A model generated the notes under the pieces. The model was not told the origin of the DNA. It searched no databases and saw only the letters and a list, made by a program, of their open reading frames with translations. Below are positions 24,298-35,856 of a stretch of 64,000 nucleotides of DNA, piece after piece. The translations under genes and the position numbers were made by a program. The stretch spans positions 2,976,001-3,040,000 of the forward strand of contig OX327704.1 of assembly GCA_946807835.1 (NCBI GenBank), written 5' to 3'. Source of the stretch: Ailanthus altissimus (lineage: Eukaryota > Streptophyta > Magnoliopsida > Sapindales > Simaroubaceae). Positions within the stretch are counted from its first letter, which is position 1. Every line of letters starts with the position of its first letter.

Positions 24298-24417
24298 ATG
24301 GCAGCATCACCATCATCTTCGGCGGCAGCTAGCACGATGAATATCATGCTAGCAATATACGAGAAGAAAGCGATATCGCTCGATCTCTACAGTCGGTTGC
24401 TAACTACATCTGATTGA
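24298..24417 (+). pseudogene. ALIX: ALIX/BRO1 first-exon fragment (copy 1)
   Basis: ATG at 24298 opens MAASPSSSAAASTMNIMLAIYEKK and then LDLY. This matches the start of plant ALIX (BRO1-domain ESCRT accessory protein): a Ser-rich leader, MLAIYEKK and DLYRPLR. After LDLY the match shifts frame (agtcggttgctaactacatc where the family has a RPLRNYI-coding stretch) and a stop follows at 24415. No later BRO1 exons are visible. The same fragment lies at 52141-52260. A fragment of 39 codons cannot act as ALIX. The assignment rests on a short but distinctive N-terminus. Confidence 0.65.
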
Positions 24418-24625
24418 TCAAGACTCGGCTCCCTATCTTTCCGGATCAGGAACATGTCAATGCGAATTTATAATTAGATTGACTTTTAAAAAAAAAAATC
24501 TTTAGAATAATAATTAGAATATTATAAAATTTATTTAGTGGATGCCATGAAGTCGATTGATTTCAGCCGATTTAAATTTATAATTAAAGTTGCTGATTGA
24601 AGTTTATTATTGTTTAGGATAATCA

Positions 24626-25737
24626 CTATCTTCTGATCAAGATCCATTTTACATCGTGAAATAGGAGATTCAAGAATCTGTATGTTATATTTTTAAAAAA
24701 AAGTTATTTTGAATTTAAGAGTAATGGTTAGATCTCCTATAATTTTAGTAATTCTTCTCTCTAAGATATCATTTTGCTTATTTATTTAATTAATAGTTCT
24801 TTTTAATGTTTAATTGGATTGCATTATTTTCGGTTATTTTTTATAGAAAAAAAGGATATTCTAACTCCTAAAATTTGGTAAAAGTAACAATTTACTCACT
24901 TATTTTTTAAAATTACCTATTTAAACTACTGTCTGTAACTTTTTTTGCTAAGTTGCATATTAATAAGGAGAATATAATCTTTTACTCATAAAAAATATGT
25001 GGCACAATTTAAAAGGCATTGACTAATATTGACTGATGTTGACTAATATTGACTGTTTGATCGATGTTGACCAACCATTAATCGGTGATGACATGACATT
25101 GACCAACGTTAACCAATTGTTGACTAACATTGATCCATCATTGATCATGATGACCGGCATCAAATTGTTTCACCGTAGACACCATCAAAGTTCAAATTTC
25201 GTGATTTATGCAATGCCATGTTAATTTCACCATTGAAGCATTGGAGAAGCACTAAAATTAGTAAGAAAAATAGTAGGGTCGTTACTTTTAGAGTTCAACC
25301 GTTTTCACAATGAATTAGTTTGGTATCGGTCAATGGTAATCAACATTGGTCAATGTTGGTCAACTTCGGTCAACATGGTTAACGCCAGGTAATGCTAATC
25401 AACAGTTGTTCAATGGCAGCCAAGGGTATTATAGTAATTATAACATTTTTCATTGAACTTAATAAGAAAATTTAACGGTGAGAAATGTAAATAGGTAATT
25501 TTAATTTAAAATTTGAGTAAACTATCATTATCACCAAACCTTGGGGATTGAAATTTCCTTTTCCCTTTATTTTATAGGTAAGTTTTGGTTATATTGATAA
25601 GTTACAATCTACCTCTCATCGATGGAAAAATACACCTTCTAATTGTGGAGAGCAAGTATATTTGAGAAATGAGCTCCTTGCTAGTTATGAGAGTATCAAG
25701 TGGTAGATACTTGAAATTATTTATGTTGATAGAAATA
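24626..25737 (+). pseudogene. SYP61: SYP61-like syntaxin fragment, exons 1-2 (copy 1)
   Basis: Exon 1 (24626-24679) reads SSDQDPFYIVK-stop-EIQES, then a donor GTATGT. Exon 2 (25593-25737) reads IDKLQSTSHRWKNTPSNCGE, then ELLASYESIKW and a stop. This is the N-terminus of the TGN syntaxin SYP61 (DPFYIVKEEIQ..IDKLQ....SIEWQVDEL). The start ATG is CTA. Stops stand at an EEIQ Glu (24662) and at the Gln after KW. The intron is filled by a Mutator-type MITE. Later exons, including the SNARE helix and membrane anchor, are missing, so it is not functional. It follows the ALIX piece in the same orientation. Confidence 0.75.
24846..25565. mobile_element. Mutator-type MITE (copy 1)
   Basis: Terminal inverted repeats of roughly 80-100 bp. 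The left end reads gaaaaaaaggatattct, then tttggtaaaag, then aaaattacctatttaaac; the right end is its reverse complement with scattered mismatches (gtaaataggtaatttta, then accaaacc, then ccttttccc). It has no coding capacity. The arms inside the TIRs are rich in TTGAC words. Copy 2 at 52721-53510 has a perfect 9-bp duplication; here the left flank has decayed (compare tttatttta at 25566-25574). Confidence 0.75.
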
Positions 25738-26330
25738 CTTCATACATAAGAATGATATTGCAATAATCAAGAAAATAAAAGAGAATAAAGAAAAAATGGT
25801 AGAAGAAAGCACACAATGATTTACATGATTTAGTAATTACCTATGTTCATAAGATATCAAGATCTCAATTCTTTTATAGAATCAATGAAAGCTCACAAAG
25901 AACTCATAAAGAACTCTTTTCCTCTCTTGAAGGAATTATAACAATTACTCTCGTAATTGTTCTTATATGGTGATCTATATTGTGATGCCTATTCAAGCCA
26001 AAACAAAGGCATTTTGTATAGCTACATACGTCCTAAGTGAACCCTAATATGAGTTGGAATCAAATAGGTAATTTAACCAACTTAAGAGTCTTCTTATTTT
26101 CAGAACTGGTCGAATTATTGTTAGGGCATTAATTTTCAAATTAGGGCATTGACTTTAGAACACTACAGCATTATCTCAGAACGCTGGGACATTCTGTCAG
26201 AACACTTATCTGGCCACTTACTGAATTATCGCTACGATGTTCCCTTGCTTTAAATGTCTTCACACTTCAAGTCTTCATACTTTGAATTTTCACACTTTCA
26301 CTTCGTATTCCCTTTACATCAGCTCAATTC
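25738..26330 (-). repeat. Copia LTR remnant, reverse orientation
   Basis: Carries the U5 word in reverse (tttagtaattacctatgttc near 25829), a leader with aaagaactc repeats, and a block of ggcattgac and acgctgggacattc words (26120-26210) like the GC-richer U3 block of other LTRs. A shortened copy lies at 53718-54110. The stretch 26331-26634 shows nothing recognisable. Confidence 0.45.
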
Positions 26331-26634
26331 TTAATTATTTCCAATCATCATTTTTAATCATCTTCTCACAATTTATTTTTATGTGGGTTTATTTATTTAT
26401 TTTTGGGTTAAAATTTAATTTGAGATATTTATTGGCTGAAGTTTATTTTAGGGTTAAAAAATTATTGCTATAGCTTGGTCCAAAAAAGGTTTTATGAAGT
26501 TCAATTGTGGCTTGAATAAGCGGAATGAGATACAAAGCCACTTCAAGCTTAAATTCTATTATTAGTTCAACAATTTTTGTTTTGTATAAGATGTATGATA
26601 GACAAATTTATTTCTAATGTGCTAGTTTAATATA

Positions 26635-28000
26635 TGCTACGGATATCAAGCGATGCTTTTAAGTTTGAAACCTCTATGGCATCAACTAAGTTATAACCAT
26701 AATACCTTTTTGACTCTATTCGCAACGAAAAATCATAACTCACACCATAATTAAAAACACATACGATCAATACATAAATAAAGATAAAGAAAACAAACCA
26801 ATCAACAAGACACAAGATAAACGTAGTTTAGCCCAAAATTGCCTACATCCACAAAAGACCCATAATCCAGCTTATTATTGATATAGATCACTAAGTGTCT
26901 TCTTATATTATCAATGATCCAAGAATACTCAAATTATCTTTCATAGACCACCCTATTATCTCTCATAGAGATCCCTAAGTATCTACCCTTAATTACCATG
27001 ACTTCCCAAGATATCTTAGTATCTTATCATAATAAATTTCTATAAGGAATACAAGAATAGCCGAAGCCTTTAAGTCAAAAGGATCTGTGGTGTCTCTTTA
27101 TTCACACAAAATAATTTTCACCTACACAATAATTCCACCCTAGTGCAGAGCTCCTTGTACTTAATGTTTACCCAACTTTTCTATTCTCTCTTATGGTTAC
27201 ATCTTGTAACTTTAGATGCTTAACTTTCTCTTGCGTTTAGAAGGGCTTATATAGTAAATAAAATACCCTTAGAAACACTTAACCTAGTTAGAATAAAAGT
27301 AAACGTAATTTTAAAGTTTAAAACTTTCCAAAACTCATACCACAAATAATGCCATGACGTTCAACCCGAGGAATTGTGGCACTCAACCTTGTACCAAGCA
27401 CCGGCATTTTTCTCGCATCTTTTCAATTCTTTGAGTCTGTTTCGCCTCCCTCATCGTGTCCTACACGTCCTATACTTCTTGTAACTCTCCTCTTTAATAT
27501 TCTTCATAATGCTTACCCAATACAAGATTGTTAAATCACCAATTTCTAACAAATTCTCTCTTTAATTCAAAATCTCTCTCCACGAAGCTAATCATCGTCA
27601 CCCCCTCCTTGACCTATGCTCACTAGTATTGTCTTTAAGTGAAGTCTCAAACTTAACTAAAGCTCTTACGACTACAGTTTTCAAAGATTCTAGAATGCTG
27701 ATGTCTAGAGTAGTTCAATGTTGTAATCTCCCATGTCCCAAAGATACTATGACCATAAGCTTATAATGGTGAAAATAAATTCTCGTCGTTACTACTCTTT
27801 TCACACATTCTTTTTTTACCCTTGCCACAATGAGATATAATTCAAAAGCTGCTTTATGGTCTGTTGCAAATCAATAACCCTATGTTGATCTTATTCAAGC
27901 ACGTTTTTTCAAGTACATAGCCTCCCTTTATGCTTATAACTCACTAATCCTTTTACGAGATTCCCAGTTACTCTTACTGAGTTATAAGAAAATTAATTAA
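26635..28000 (-). mobile_element. Non-autonomous LTR element, 3' LTR plus partial internal region
   Basis: LTR 26635-27551 begins tgctacggatatcaag and ends aaatttctaaca-like, the reverse of the family's TGTTAGAAAT...GATATC ends. 27552 to about 28000 matches the internal region of the complete element at 32701-35851 (aaaatctctctccacgaagctaatc against 33742 onward). The rest of the element is lost. No coding region. From 28000 to 28306 nothing is recognisable. Confidence 0.7.
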
Positions 28001-28306
28001 TATTGTACAAAGTTAGATATGTCTTATGAAGGCTAGATTGCTTATATTACATATGATTCAAATGATGAATTGAATTAATGGCATCTTTTCTTTTTACTTT
28101 TTTCTTTTTCAGCTTCAAAACAGTGGTGTAGTGTTTTGAAAAGCATAATGTAGTGTAGGCCATGCTTGACAGCTTAACTTGATATGATTCACATGCCCAT
28201 CTTTCTTTCACTTCTCATCTATTTGAGATTTAACAAATATATGATGATACTCTTTTTTAGAGCAAATTGAGAAAAAAGAAGAATACTTCAAAAAAGTCTA
28301 ATAAAA

Positions 28307-29126
28307 TCAATAATTAGAAAAACTAATAACATCATTAAAAATTATAGAGCTAATGACCAAATGAGCCTTAATCCACCAAGTAAAATCATCATACTCCAAA
28401 CTTAAATTGGCTAATGCAACAATGATATGGTTATTCTCCCTTAAAGTGTGAATAAAACGAGACTCCATGCATGCTAAATAAGCTTTACAATTCTGCCATC
28501 TAATGTGAAATGGTCTATGAGGAAGAGCTTTACCACTGGAATGCAAATTAATCCCTAATTGTGAATCACATTCCAAGTTAATCTCATTCTAGCCACGCTA
28601 AAAGTTATTTCGATATCTAAGATCACGCCCATAACTTTAGTATGGAAATCATTTTCCATATTTAATGGATAAGATAAACTAACAAAGAAAAAACCTGCTA
28701 AATTCTTAAAGACACCCATAAGCAGCTTTACCAGGGTTTCCTTTAGAAAGATCATTCGTATTAGCATTAATCCATCATAGTTGAGGAAAATTGTAAAATA
28801 AAAAGGAGATTTTAGAGTGTGACCAACCCTTAACTTAATACCTAACTAACACCAGATGTTTCTGTTCCCTCCATAAGATATGTGACAAGGACAAAAACAA
28901 ATTAATAAAAATAATGAATATGTGCTAAAATAACTATTTTTGGACCAACAATTAAATTTTGATAGTGATTAAATTGGAGACGATTGTGAAATTTCCAAGT
29001 TGCATAAAGAAAATAAGAAGAAGATGAAAACCATAAGGGGGAAAGATGTGTTCCACCCATAAATGATAAAACCGTAAGGAGGAAGGATGCGTGCGTGAAC
29101 CCCAAAGCGGACAATACCTTGTACAA
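28307..29126 (-). pseudogene. LINE RNase H domain remnant
   Basis: On the minus strand, 29126-28902 gives ATWKFHNRLQFNHYQNLIVG (the link between zf-RVT and RNase H in plant LINEs). 28767-28555 gives KLLMGVFKNLAGFF and then a MGVILDIEI-like helix, and 28576-28307 gives MECDSQL, ending FIHTLRENNHIIVALANLSL (family pattern RE.N..AD.LA). Frames shift between the pieces. No poly-A tail or TSD was identified. Confidence 0.65.
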
Positions 29127-29159
29127 GAATTTAGGTGGGCTCTTTCATATAGCTTGTTG

Positions 29160-30540
29160 GGAATGATGCAGTTGTGCTTCTAAACATCGTTCATTGAGCA
29201 TCTGGGGTGGCTAAGTAGCAGATGACGACTTCATAATCTAGATTCTTTTAGAACTTAATATAGTCGTCTTTTGGTATGTTTGGTAAGCTATAGTACCTAT
29301 TGATAACCTCACTATAGTTGTGAATAGTTCTGCCCCTCATTTGCACTTTCACATGGTTTTGGTCTTTGCCATTAGCATATAATTCTCTTACTACTTGAAG
29401 TACTACTACATTCGGTTATGTGCACAATCATCCCTAACCCTTGTTTGCAATAATTCTTGAGATTTTTGGATAAACCCGTTCAGTAATTGCAAAGCCTCTT
29501 TCTAGAATAATTGTTCAAATTACTATAAAAGAATGATATAAGTCCAAGGCTTCTTTGGAGACAAACTTAATGGTATCATAGCCTGCAGAAGATGATGCAA
29601 GTGATTTTTTTTTTATTTTTTGGGTGCCATTGAATACCTGTAACAACAATAATGAGCATTCCCAATTTGGATAATAAATGCCACTCAACCATTGCAATAT
29701 GACTCATATATATGTACCGTCTTTTAATCTTTTTAGTCAAAATTATTTCCTTAATCATATGCATATTGAATGTATCAATATCATGAACTCCAGCAACCTT
29801 CCTTGGTGTAACTCTTTCAGCAGGTCATTGATAACTATTTGATGCGATCTCTTCCAATAACTCATATGTTTTATCTATAGACTTGTTCATCAGAGCTTCT
29901 TTAGTGGCGGCATCGATAATTGTTCTTAAATGACCTACTAGCCCATTATAGAACATCTGGACTAATAACTATTTAGAAACTCCATGGTCATGCACTTTTT
30001 TAACATATCCTTGATTCATTCTTATGCCTCATATAATGACTTGCCATCAATCGGCACAAATGAGGTGATGTCATTCCTCATCATTGTTGTCCTTGCTGAT
30101 GGGAAAAATTTTGCTAAATACTTCTGTGCTAGATCATCCCACGTCGATATGGATCCTGACGGTAATGACATCAATTAACTCTTGGCCTTGTCCCTTAATG
30201 ATAAAGGAAATAATTGCAGCCTAATGGCATCATCTGAGAGTCCATTGAACTTGAATGTATCACAAATCTCTAAAAAATTCATGATATGCATGTTAGGATC
30301 GTCATTAGAAACTTCACTGAATTACACAGATTTCTTAATTATCTAAATAGTACTTAACTTGATCTCAAAGTTGTTTGCATTAATATTCAAGTGCCGAATA
30401 CTAGACTAAATATCTTCTGTTGTAGGAATATCATAATCCCTCAACGATCTCTACGGAATCATAAGCTCAAACACTAGATTATTGACATTGTCATGATTTT
30501 ATACCATATTTTTGTTTTGACGTTATTCACGTTGAAGTCT
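29160..30540 (-). pseudogene. Ty3/gypsy gag remnant (Athila-like)
   Basis: Minus-strand translation gives LRDYDIPTTEDI, then GLSDDAIRLQLFPLSLRDKAKS, STWDDLAQKYLAKFFPSAR, MMRNDITSF and, after frame breaks, DAATKEALMNKSIDKTYELLEEI. This is the capsid region of large plant gypsy elements of the Athila/Tat group. Several stops interrupt it. It reads away from the LTR at 30738-31930, as expected for a 5' LTR plus gag. Everything downstream of gag is missing. Confidence 0.8.
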
Positions 30541-30718
30541 TTGGATTATTCTTTCAATCTCAAAATAAAAAAAAAGTTAAATCTTCCTTCTTAGTTCTTC
30601 GCATGAACTATCAAAATTAAAAATAAAAAAAGTAACTAAAACTAAAAAAATAAAATCTAAAGTAAAAGTAAGATAGTATGGTATTAATATTGATCTAAGA
30701 ATAGATAAAATCGTCATT

Positions 30719-30732
30719 GACAACGGAGTAAG
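30719..30732 (-). other. Degenerate gypsy primer-binding site
   Basis: Just inside the LTR on the minus strand is ttactccgttgtca, which resembles the TGGCGCCGTTGCC site (tRNA-Asp) of Athila-like elements. It fixes the orientation as minus. Confidence 0.5.
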
Positions 30733-30737
30733 AAACT

Positions 30738-31930
30738 TGATGTGTACTATAATAGTCTAGTATAAGTGCACACTATCATATCAAGTAGTATAAGAGTTAA
30801 GTCCAGATTATCGATCTCGTAGAGACTATTATATCTATTTCTTGAATCAATTACTAAAATTACTCTATTTTATTTTTATCCATAAACTTTTAAAGATGGA
30901 TTTTAATTAACTAGACTACTGCTATCAAATTAAACCTAATTAAATAAAAAAAAATACTCAAATATTGAATTCACTAATTGAGAATTAATCTAGGGTTTTG
31001 ATGTATCCCATAATATTTCATTGAATTCTTTAACCCTTTAATTACTTTCTTATTACCAATAGATTGTCTAAATATTAATTTCATCATAAGCCTTTGTCGA
31101 TAGTAGAATGATTATATCACACCCTAACAATTATCAATATGTCTTTGGTAATCCGAATAAGATGTAACTCATTAAGAATAAGTCTAAATCAAACCATATA
31201 TGCCACTTAGGTATATGTCTATCCTAGATGAAACTCATAGTTATTACTCTGTGATCATGTATCAATCTATCCTAGACTAAACACATGAATCCTTTTTGTC
31301 AAAGTCATTATGGTTCCTTAAATATTTAAAATAGTGATCAGGTATAATGAAAGCATAAAGATCATATGGAATGAATCAATTGTGCTGTATTAACTTTATA
31401 AATAAGAGTTTATAAAATTCAACTACATACTAGGTTAAAAAAAGGTCTAACCCTAAATTAAAAGAGTTTAACTCATGATAAAATATGAGTATCAAAGCAA
31501 GAACAAAAGAACATCACGAACATTATCATCTCTTTAAGTGAAGAAAGAAAATAACACAAGTGACACCTTGGATTGTTCTCATTTCTCTTAACTTGAATGC
31601 ACCAGATCTTGTTCTTCAATCTTCAATAAATTTACTTTGATCTCTTGAATTACATGTGAATCCATTGCCTACGTCTTCTTCTTCCTTTTCTGTTTGTTCC
31701 GGCTCTAAAAAAATATACTTTTATATGTGTTTTGAAACCTTAAAGTCGAGGGCCTTCTAATCCTAGTCGCAATAGGAGTTTTGAAAAGGCTTCTTATACG
31801 TCACACGGGCACTGCAATACTGAGACCTAGAACATGTGCATGGTGTCACCTGATCGGACGCTATGGTGCTGGCTAGTGGGCACCGCAGAGTCACCTGACC
31901 GGGCGCCTGTATTACAATTATGCAATTATT
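30738..31930 (-). repeat. Gypsy 5' LTR, reverse orientation
   Basis: Low end tgatgtgtactata is the reverse of an LTR end ..acatca; the following tcatatcaagtag and gtagagactatta words mirror the end of the LTR at 54677-55961. A GC-rich block (31795-31910, accgggcgcctg) sits where U3 should be. The outer end is lost near 31930. Confidence 0.6.
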
Positions 31931-32695
31931 AGGTACCAATTGAAAAGAATATTGGTTAAACACCATTTTTGGAAGCAACTATACCATTTTTAGAACCAGT
32001 TCAAGCAATTTCTGAAACAGCTCAAACAACTTTGGAAACAGCTCAAGCAATTTCAGAAACGTCTCAAGTGGAATCAACTTCAGAAATTGCTGAAGAGGGG
32101 ATAGCTCAATCTAAAAAACTTGGGGATAGCTTAAGCATAAACAGGGTGGCATTCGGATACAACTAAAACACAAAATTTGGAAACAATATAGACGGTTGGC
32201 CATTCAAAAGCTTTAACTTTCCATCCTAACACTAGCCAAACTTATCATAAAACATCTCCTAAACAAACACAAACAGTTCAAAACCATAATTCTCGTGATC
32301 CTCAAATTACAAATACAGCAACATATAACCAGGATTATTACAAATGCGAACGACATTTCGTCATTAAGGCTGTCTCCAATGGCCAAATAAATTCATTTTT
32401 TTCATTGTGTAATTCCTATGTATATCCTGGTTGTAACAGAGAGATTTGACGCCGATTCAAAAATCAATTTGTACCTAGACTTCTTTACTAATCCTTCCTC
32501 TTTATTAAAACTTCTCTGCACATGCATCTTGATACATGATGCTGAAGCCAAATATTCAACCATTGCTCAAATACTAATAATGATGACATTTTTAAAAAGT
32601 TGAGCAAAGATCACCCGTCTGACTAAAATTCAAATTAACCATACCATTATTGCATAAAAAACAATAAACAATCTATAATCAAGTTAGCAATCAAT
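31931..32695 (+). other. Unassigned stretch with a repeat-bearing ORF
   Basis: The 65-codon frame 31969-32166 (MEATIPFLEPVQAISETAQ...) contains three related copies of an ETAQAISETAQ-type heptad-like repeat, encoded by ctgaaacagctcaa and tggaaacagctcaa words. It may be a shard of a longer coding region. I do not recognise it. The rest, 32167-32695, shows no convincing gene; a 61-codon frame at 32418 has no recognised relative. Confidence 0.35.
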
Positions 32696-32700
32696 ATAAC
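32696..32700 (+). repeat. Target-site duplication ATAAC
   Basis: ATAAC stands just before the element at 32701 and again, exactly, at 35852-35856. Confidence 0.85.
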
Positions 32701-33731
32701 TGTTGCGGATAACAAGTTATGCACTTCAATTGGATACCCCAATGGCATCAATTAAGCCACAACCTTGATACCCCTTTTACTCTATGCGCAACGAAAAATC
32801 ATAACTCACACCATAAGCAAGAACATATAAGATTAACACACCAATAAAGATAAAGAAAACAAACCAATCATAAGACACAAGATATACGTGGGTCGGCCTA
32901 AATTGCCTACGTCTACGGAGGATCCATGATCCAGCTTCTTACTATTGAAATAGATCACTAAGTATCTTCTTACTACATCAATGATCCCACAAAACCCCTT
33001 AATATCTCCCATAGAGATATCTAAGTATCTACCATTGATCATTATGACTCCCTAAGACCTCTTAGTATCTTCTCATAAGAGATTTTTACAAGGAACACAA
33101 GAATAGCCTGAGCATCTGAGCCAAAAGGATCTATGATGTTTCTCTTTTATTCACTCAAAAAACCTAAAGAAGAAAATACCCCCAAAGGTTACACCCTAAT
33201 GCACCACGCACTTAGTGCCTACCTAACTTCTCTATTCTCTCTTATGGTTACATCTTGAAACTTTAGATGCTTAATCTTAAACAAGGGTTTACAAGTGTTT
33301 ATATAGGGTGTATTTCGTGCCTACAAACCCTATTTCTTGTTAGAGTAAGAGTCCACTTATTTTGGAAGTCCACAACTTTTCAAAACTCGAAATTTCAAAC
33401 GAAAACCAACATCCTGACGCGTCTGGGCGCCGCGGCGCTCATCCCTAGGTACTACGACGCTGGCCCTTTCGCGCCCATCGCCGCGGCGCTGGTCTTCTAT
33501 GTAGAATGCCACGGCGCTCAGCCTTGGGCGCCCGCGGCACTAGTCAGCTCCTCTCGATTTCTTCGTATCCTTCGCGTCTACAAGTCCCATTTTACTTCCC
33601 CCTTCGTGTCTCACACGTCCTAGACTTCTTGATACGTGTCTCATACGTTCTAGACTTCTTGTGACTCTTCACTTTGGTATTCATCTCAATTCTTATCCAA
33701 CCAAGATTATTGAATCACCAATTTTCTAACA
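32701..33731 (-). repeat. 3' LTR of non-autonomous element
   Basis: Runs from tgttgcggataac to accaattttctaaca. On the minus strand it has a TATA box (ctatataaacac, near 33298) and a U5 word gtagacgtaggcaa near 32910. Upstream of the TATA lies a GC-rich island (33418-33545) with gcgccgcggcgc at 33427-33438. Confidence 0.85.
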
Positions 33732-34800
33732 AATCCCCTACTTGATTCAAAATCTCTCCCTGTGAAGCTAATCACCGTCACCCCTCCTTGACCAATGCTC
33801 ACTAGCATGGTTTATAAGTCAAGTCCCCGACTGAACTATGGCTCTTGCGACTATGGTTTCCAAAGATTCCTAAATGCTGATGTTTAGAGTAGTTCAATGT
33901 TGTGATCTTCTATGTCCCGAAGACACCATAACCACAACCCTTAATGGTGAAAACCCATTCTCGTCATTGCTACTCTTCCCACACATTCTCTTTCGACCTC
34001 TGCTACAAAGTGATATATCAAAAGCTGCTTTATAGTCCGTTTCAAATCAATCTTATGTTGATCCCATTTTAAGCACTTTTCTACAAGCACATAGCCTCCA
34101 TCTGTGCTTTATCACTCCCTCGATCCTTTTGTTTCTCCATTTAGTGTTCTTTCTGTATGCCTTCTATGAATCTCCCTATTTTGATCTAGTAGTCCCGAGT
34201 CCTCTAAGTCTTTATGAGATGAGGAATGAAATCTCATACCTAGTCCCTCCCTTGTCTTTTTTACTATGTAGTCTCAATCTTATTCTACTAATGCCTTATG
34301 ACATACCATAAGCCATATTACTCTAATTGGTAAACAACGATTCTCCATGACTTATATGAAAACACTACCCTAGATCCCAAAAATAGTTCGTTCATCAGAC
34401 ACTAATTCCTCCAGAAGCTCTCATGCGATCAAGGTCTTTACCTAGTCATCCAACAGACTTGCAAATTCATCTTCATTCTATCTTTGTCTTCCTCTTAGGA
34501 TTATCCCTTTGAGTGCCCTAAACACCTTTTGGATCTGCTATTTAATCTTGATTGTTCTTTTTTTTTTTCTATCTTTATTTTGTGTCTAATCTGAATGATT
34601 CCTCTAACTAGGACCTAGATGACGCCATCTTCTTGGTAGTCTTCTTCAAAAGTGATCTCTATTTCAAAACTCTCCAGTAAGGCCATCATCTTTTCCTCTT
34701 TTAGATAATCATCTTCCTTATTGTTCTTCTCTTATATTTGTGAGTCCCCATGGCTGACAATCTTTTGCTCTGCAATCTAACACTGCTGCATATGCTCTGC

Positions 34801-34893
34801 AATCTAGACTTCAACCCATGCTTTGATATCAATTTAGACTTCAACCTCAAACTTTGATACCAGTTTGTAGCTTCAACCTAGCTCTGATACTAG
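34801..34893 (-). other. Primer-binding site, three tandem copies
   Basis: Beside the 5' LTR the plus strand shows gctttgatatca, actttgataccag and gctctgatactag, each preceded by acttcaacc or gcttcaacc. On the minus strand these are copies of TGGTATCAGAGC, the tRNA-iMet primer site. The copy at 34881-34893, 2 bp from the LTR, is placed to be the working one. Confidence 0.65.
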
Positions 34894-34895
34894 TT

Positions 34896-35851
34896 TATTG
34901 CGGATATCAAGCCATGCACTTCAATTGGATACCCCAATGGCATCAACTAAGCCACAACCTTGATACCTTTTTTATTCTATGCGCAGCGAAAAATCATAAC
35001 TCACACCAATAAAGATAAAGAAAACAAACCAATCACAAGACACAAGATATACGTGATTCGGCTCAAATTGCCTACGTCCACGGAGGATCCATGATCCAAC
35101 TTCTTACTATTGAAATAGATCACTAAGTATCTTCTTACTACATCAATGATCCCACAAGACCCCTTAGTATCTCCTATAGAGACTTCTAAGCATCTACCCT
35201 TGATCATTATGACTCCCTAAGACCTCTTAGTATCTCCTCATAAAAGATTTTTACAAGAAACACAAGAATAGCCCGAGCATCTAAGCCAAAAGAATCTATA
35301 TTGTTTCTCTTTTATTCACTCAAAGAACCTAAAGAAGAAAATACCCCCAAAGGTTACACCCTAATGCACCGCGCACTTAGTACCTACCTAACTCCTCTAT
35401 TCTCTCTTATGGTTACATCTTGAAACTTTAGATGCTTAATCTTAAACAAGGGTTTACAAGTGTTTATATAGGGTGTATTTCATGCCTACAAACCCTATTC
35501 TTTATTGGAGTAAAAGTCTACTTGTTTTGGAAGTCTAAAACTTTTCAAAACTCAAAATCCCGAACCAAAACGGAGATCCTGACGCGTCTGTGCACCGCGG
35601 CGCTCATCCCTGGTCTTCTGTGTTAAGCGTCGCGGGGCTCAACCCTGGGCACCGCAGCGCTGGTAAGCTCCTCGTGATTTCTTCATTTTCTTCGTGTCTT
35701 CAAGTCTCATTTTACTTCTCTCTTCATGTCCCACATGTCCTAAACTTCTTCATACGTATCCCACACATTCTAGATTTCTTGTGACTTTTCACTTTGATAT
35801 TCATCTTAATTTTTATCCAACTAAAATTGTTGAATCGCCAATTTTTTAACA
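34896..35851 (-). repeat. 5' LTR of non-autonomous element
   Basis: Runs from tattgcggatatc to gccaattttttaaca. Closely similar to 32701-33731, with a reduced GC-rich island at 35580-35670. TATA on the minus strand near 35463. Confidence 0.85.
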
Positions 35852-35856
35852 ATAAC

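Larger units (their letters stand above)
32701..35851 (-). mobile_element. Complete non-autonomous LTR retrotransposon (LARD/TRIM-like)
   Basis: 3151 bp on the minus strand: 5' LTR 34896-35851, primer-binding site, 1164-bp internal region (33732-34895) without a long reading frame, a purine tract beside the 3' LTR, 3' LTR 32701-33731, and perfect 5-bp target duplications. It must rely on proteins from another element. The LTRs resemble those of the gag-bearing copia at 60347-63394, a likely partner type. Other family members in the window are 26635-28000, 40384-41376, 43023-44041 and 49407-50396. Confidence 0.88.

Noticed and set aside
25014..25420. CRISPR-like spaced repeats
   Set aside because: The TTGAC words are short, irregularly spaced and inverted between two arms of a MITE; a CRISPR array is not expected in a plant nuclear genome.
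33267..33623. 118-codon Ala/Pro-rich frame
   Set aside because: Generated by the GC-rich LTR island; on the wrong strand for the element and unlike any protein.
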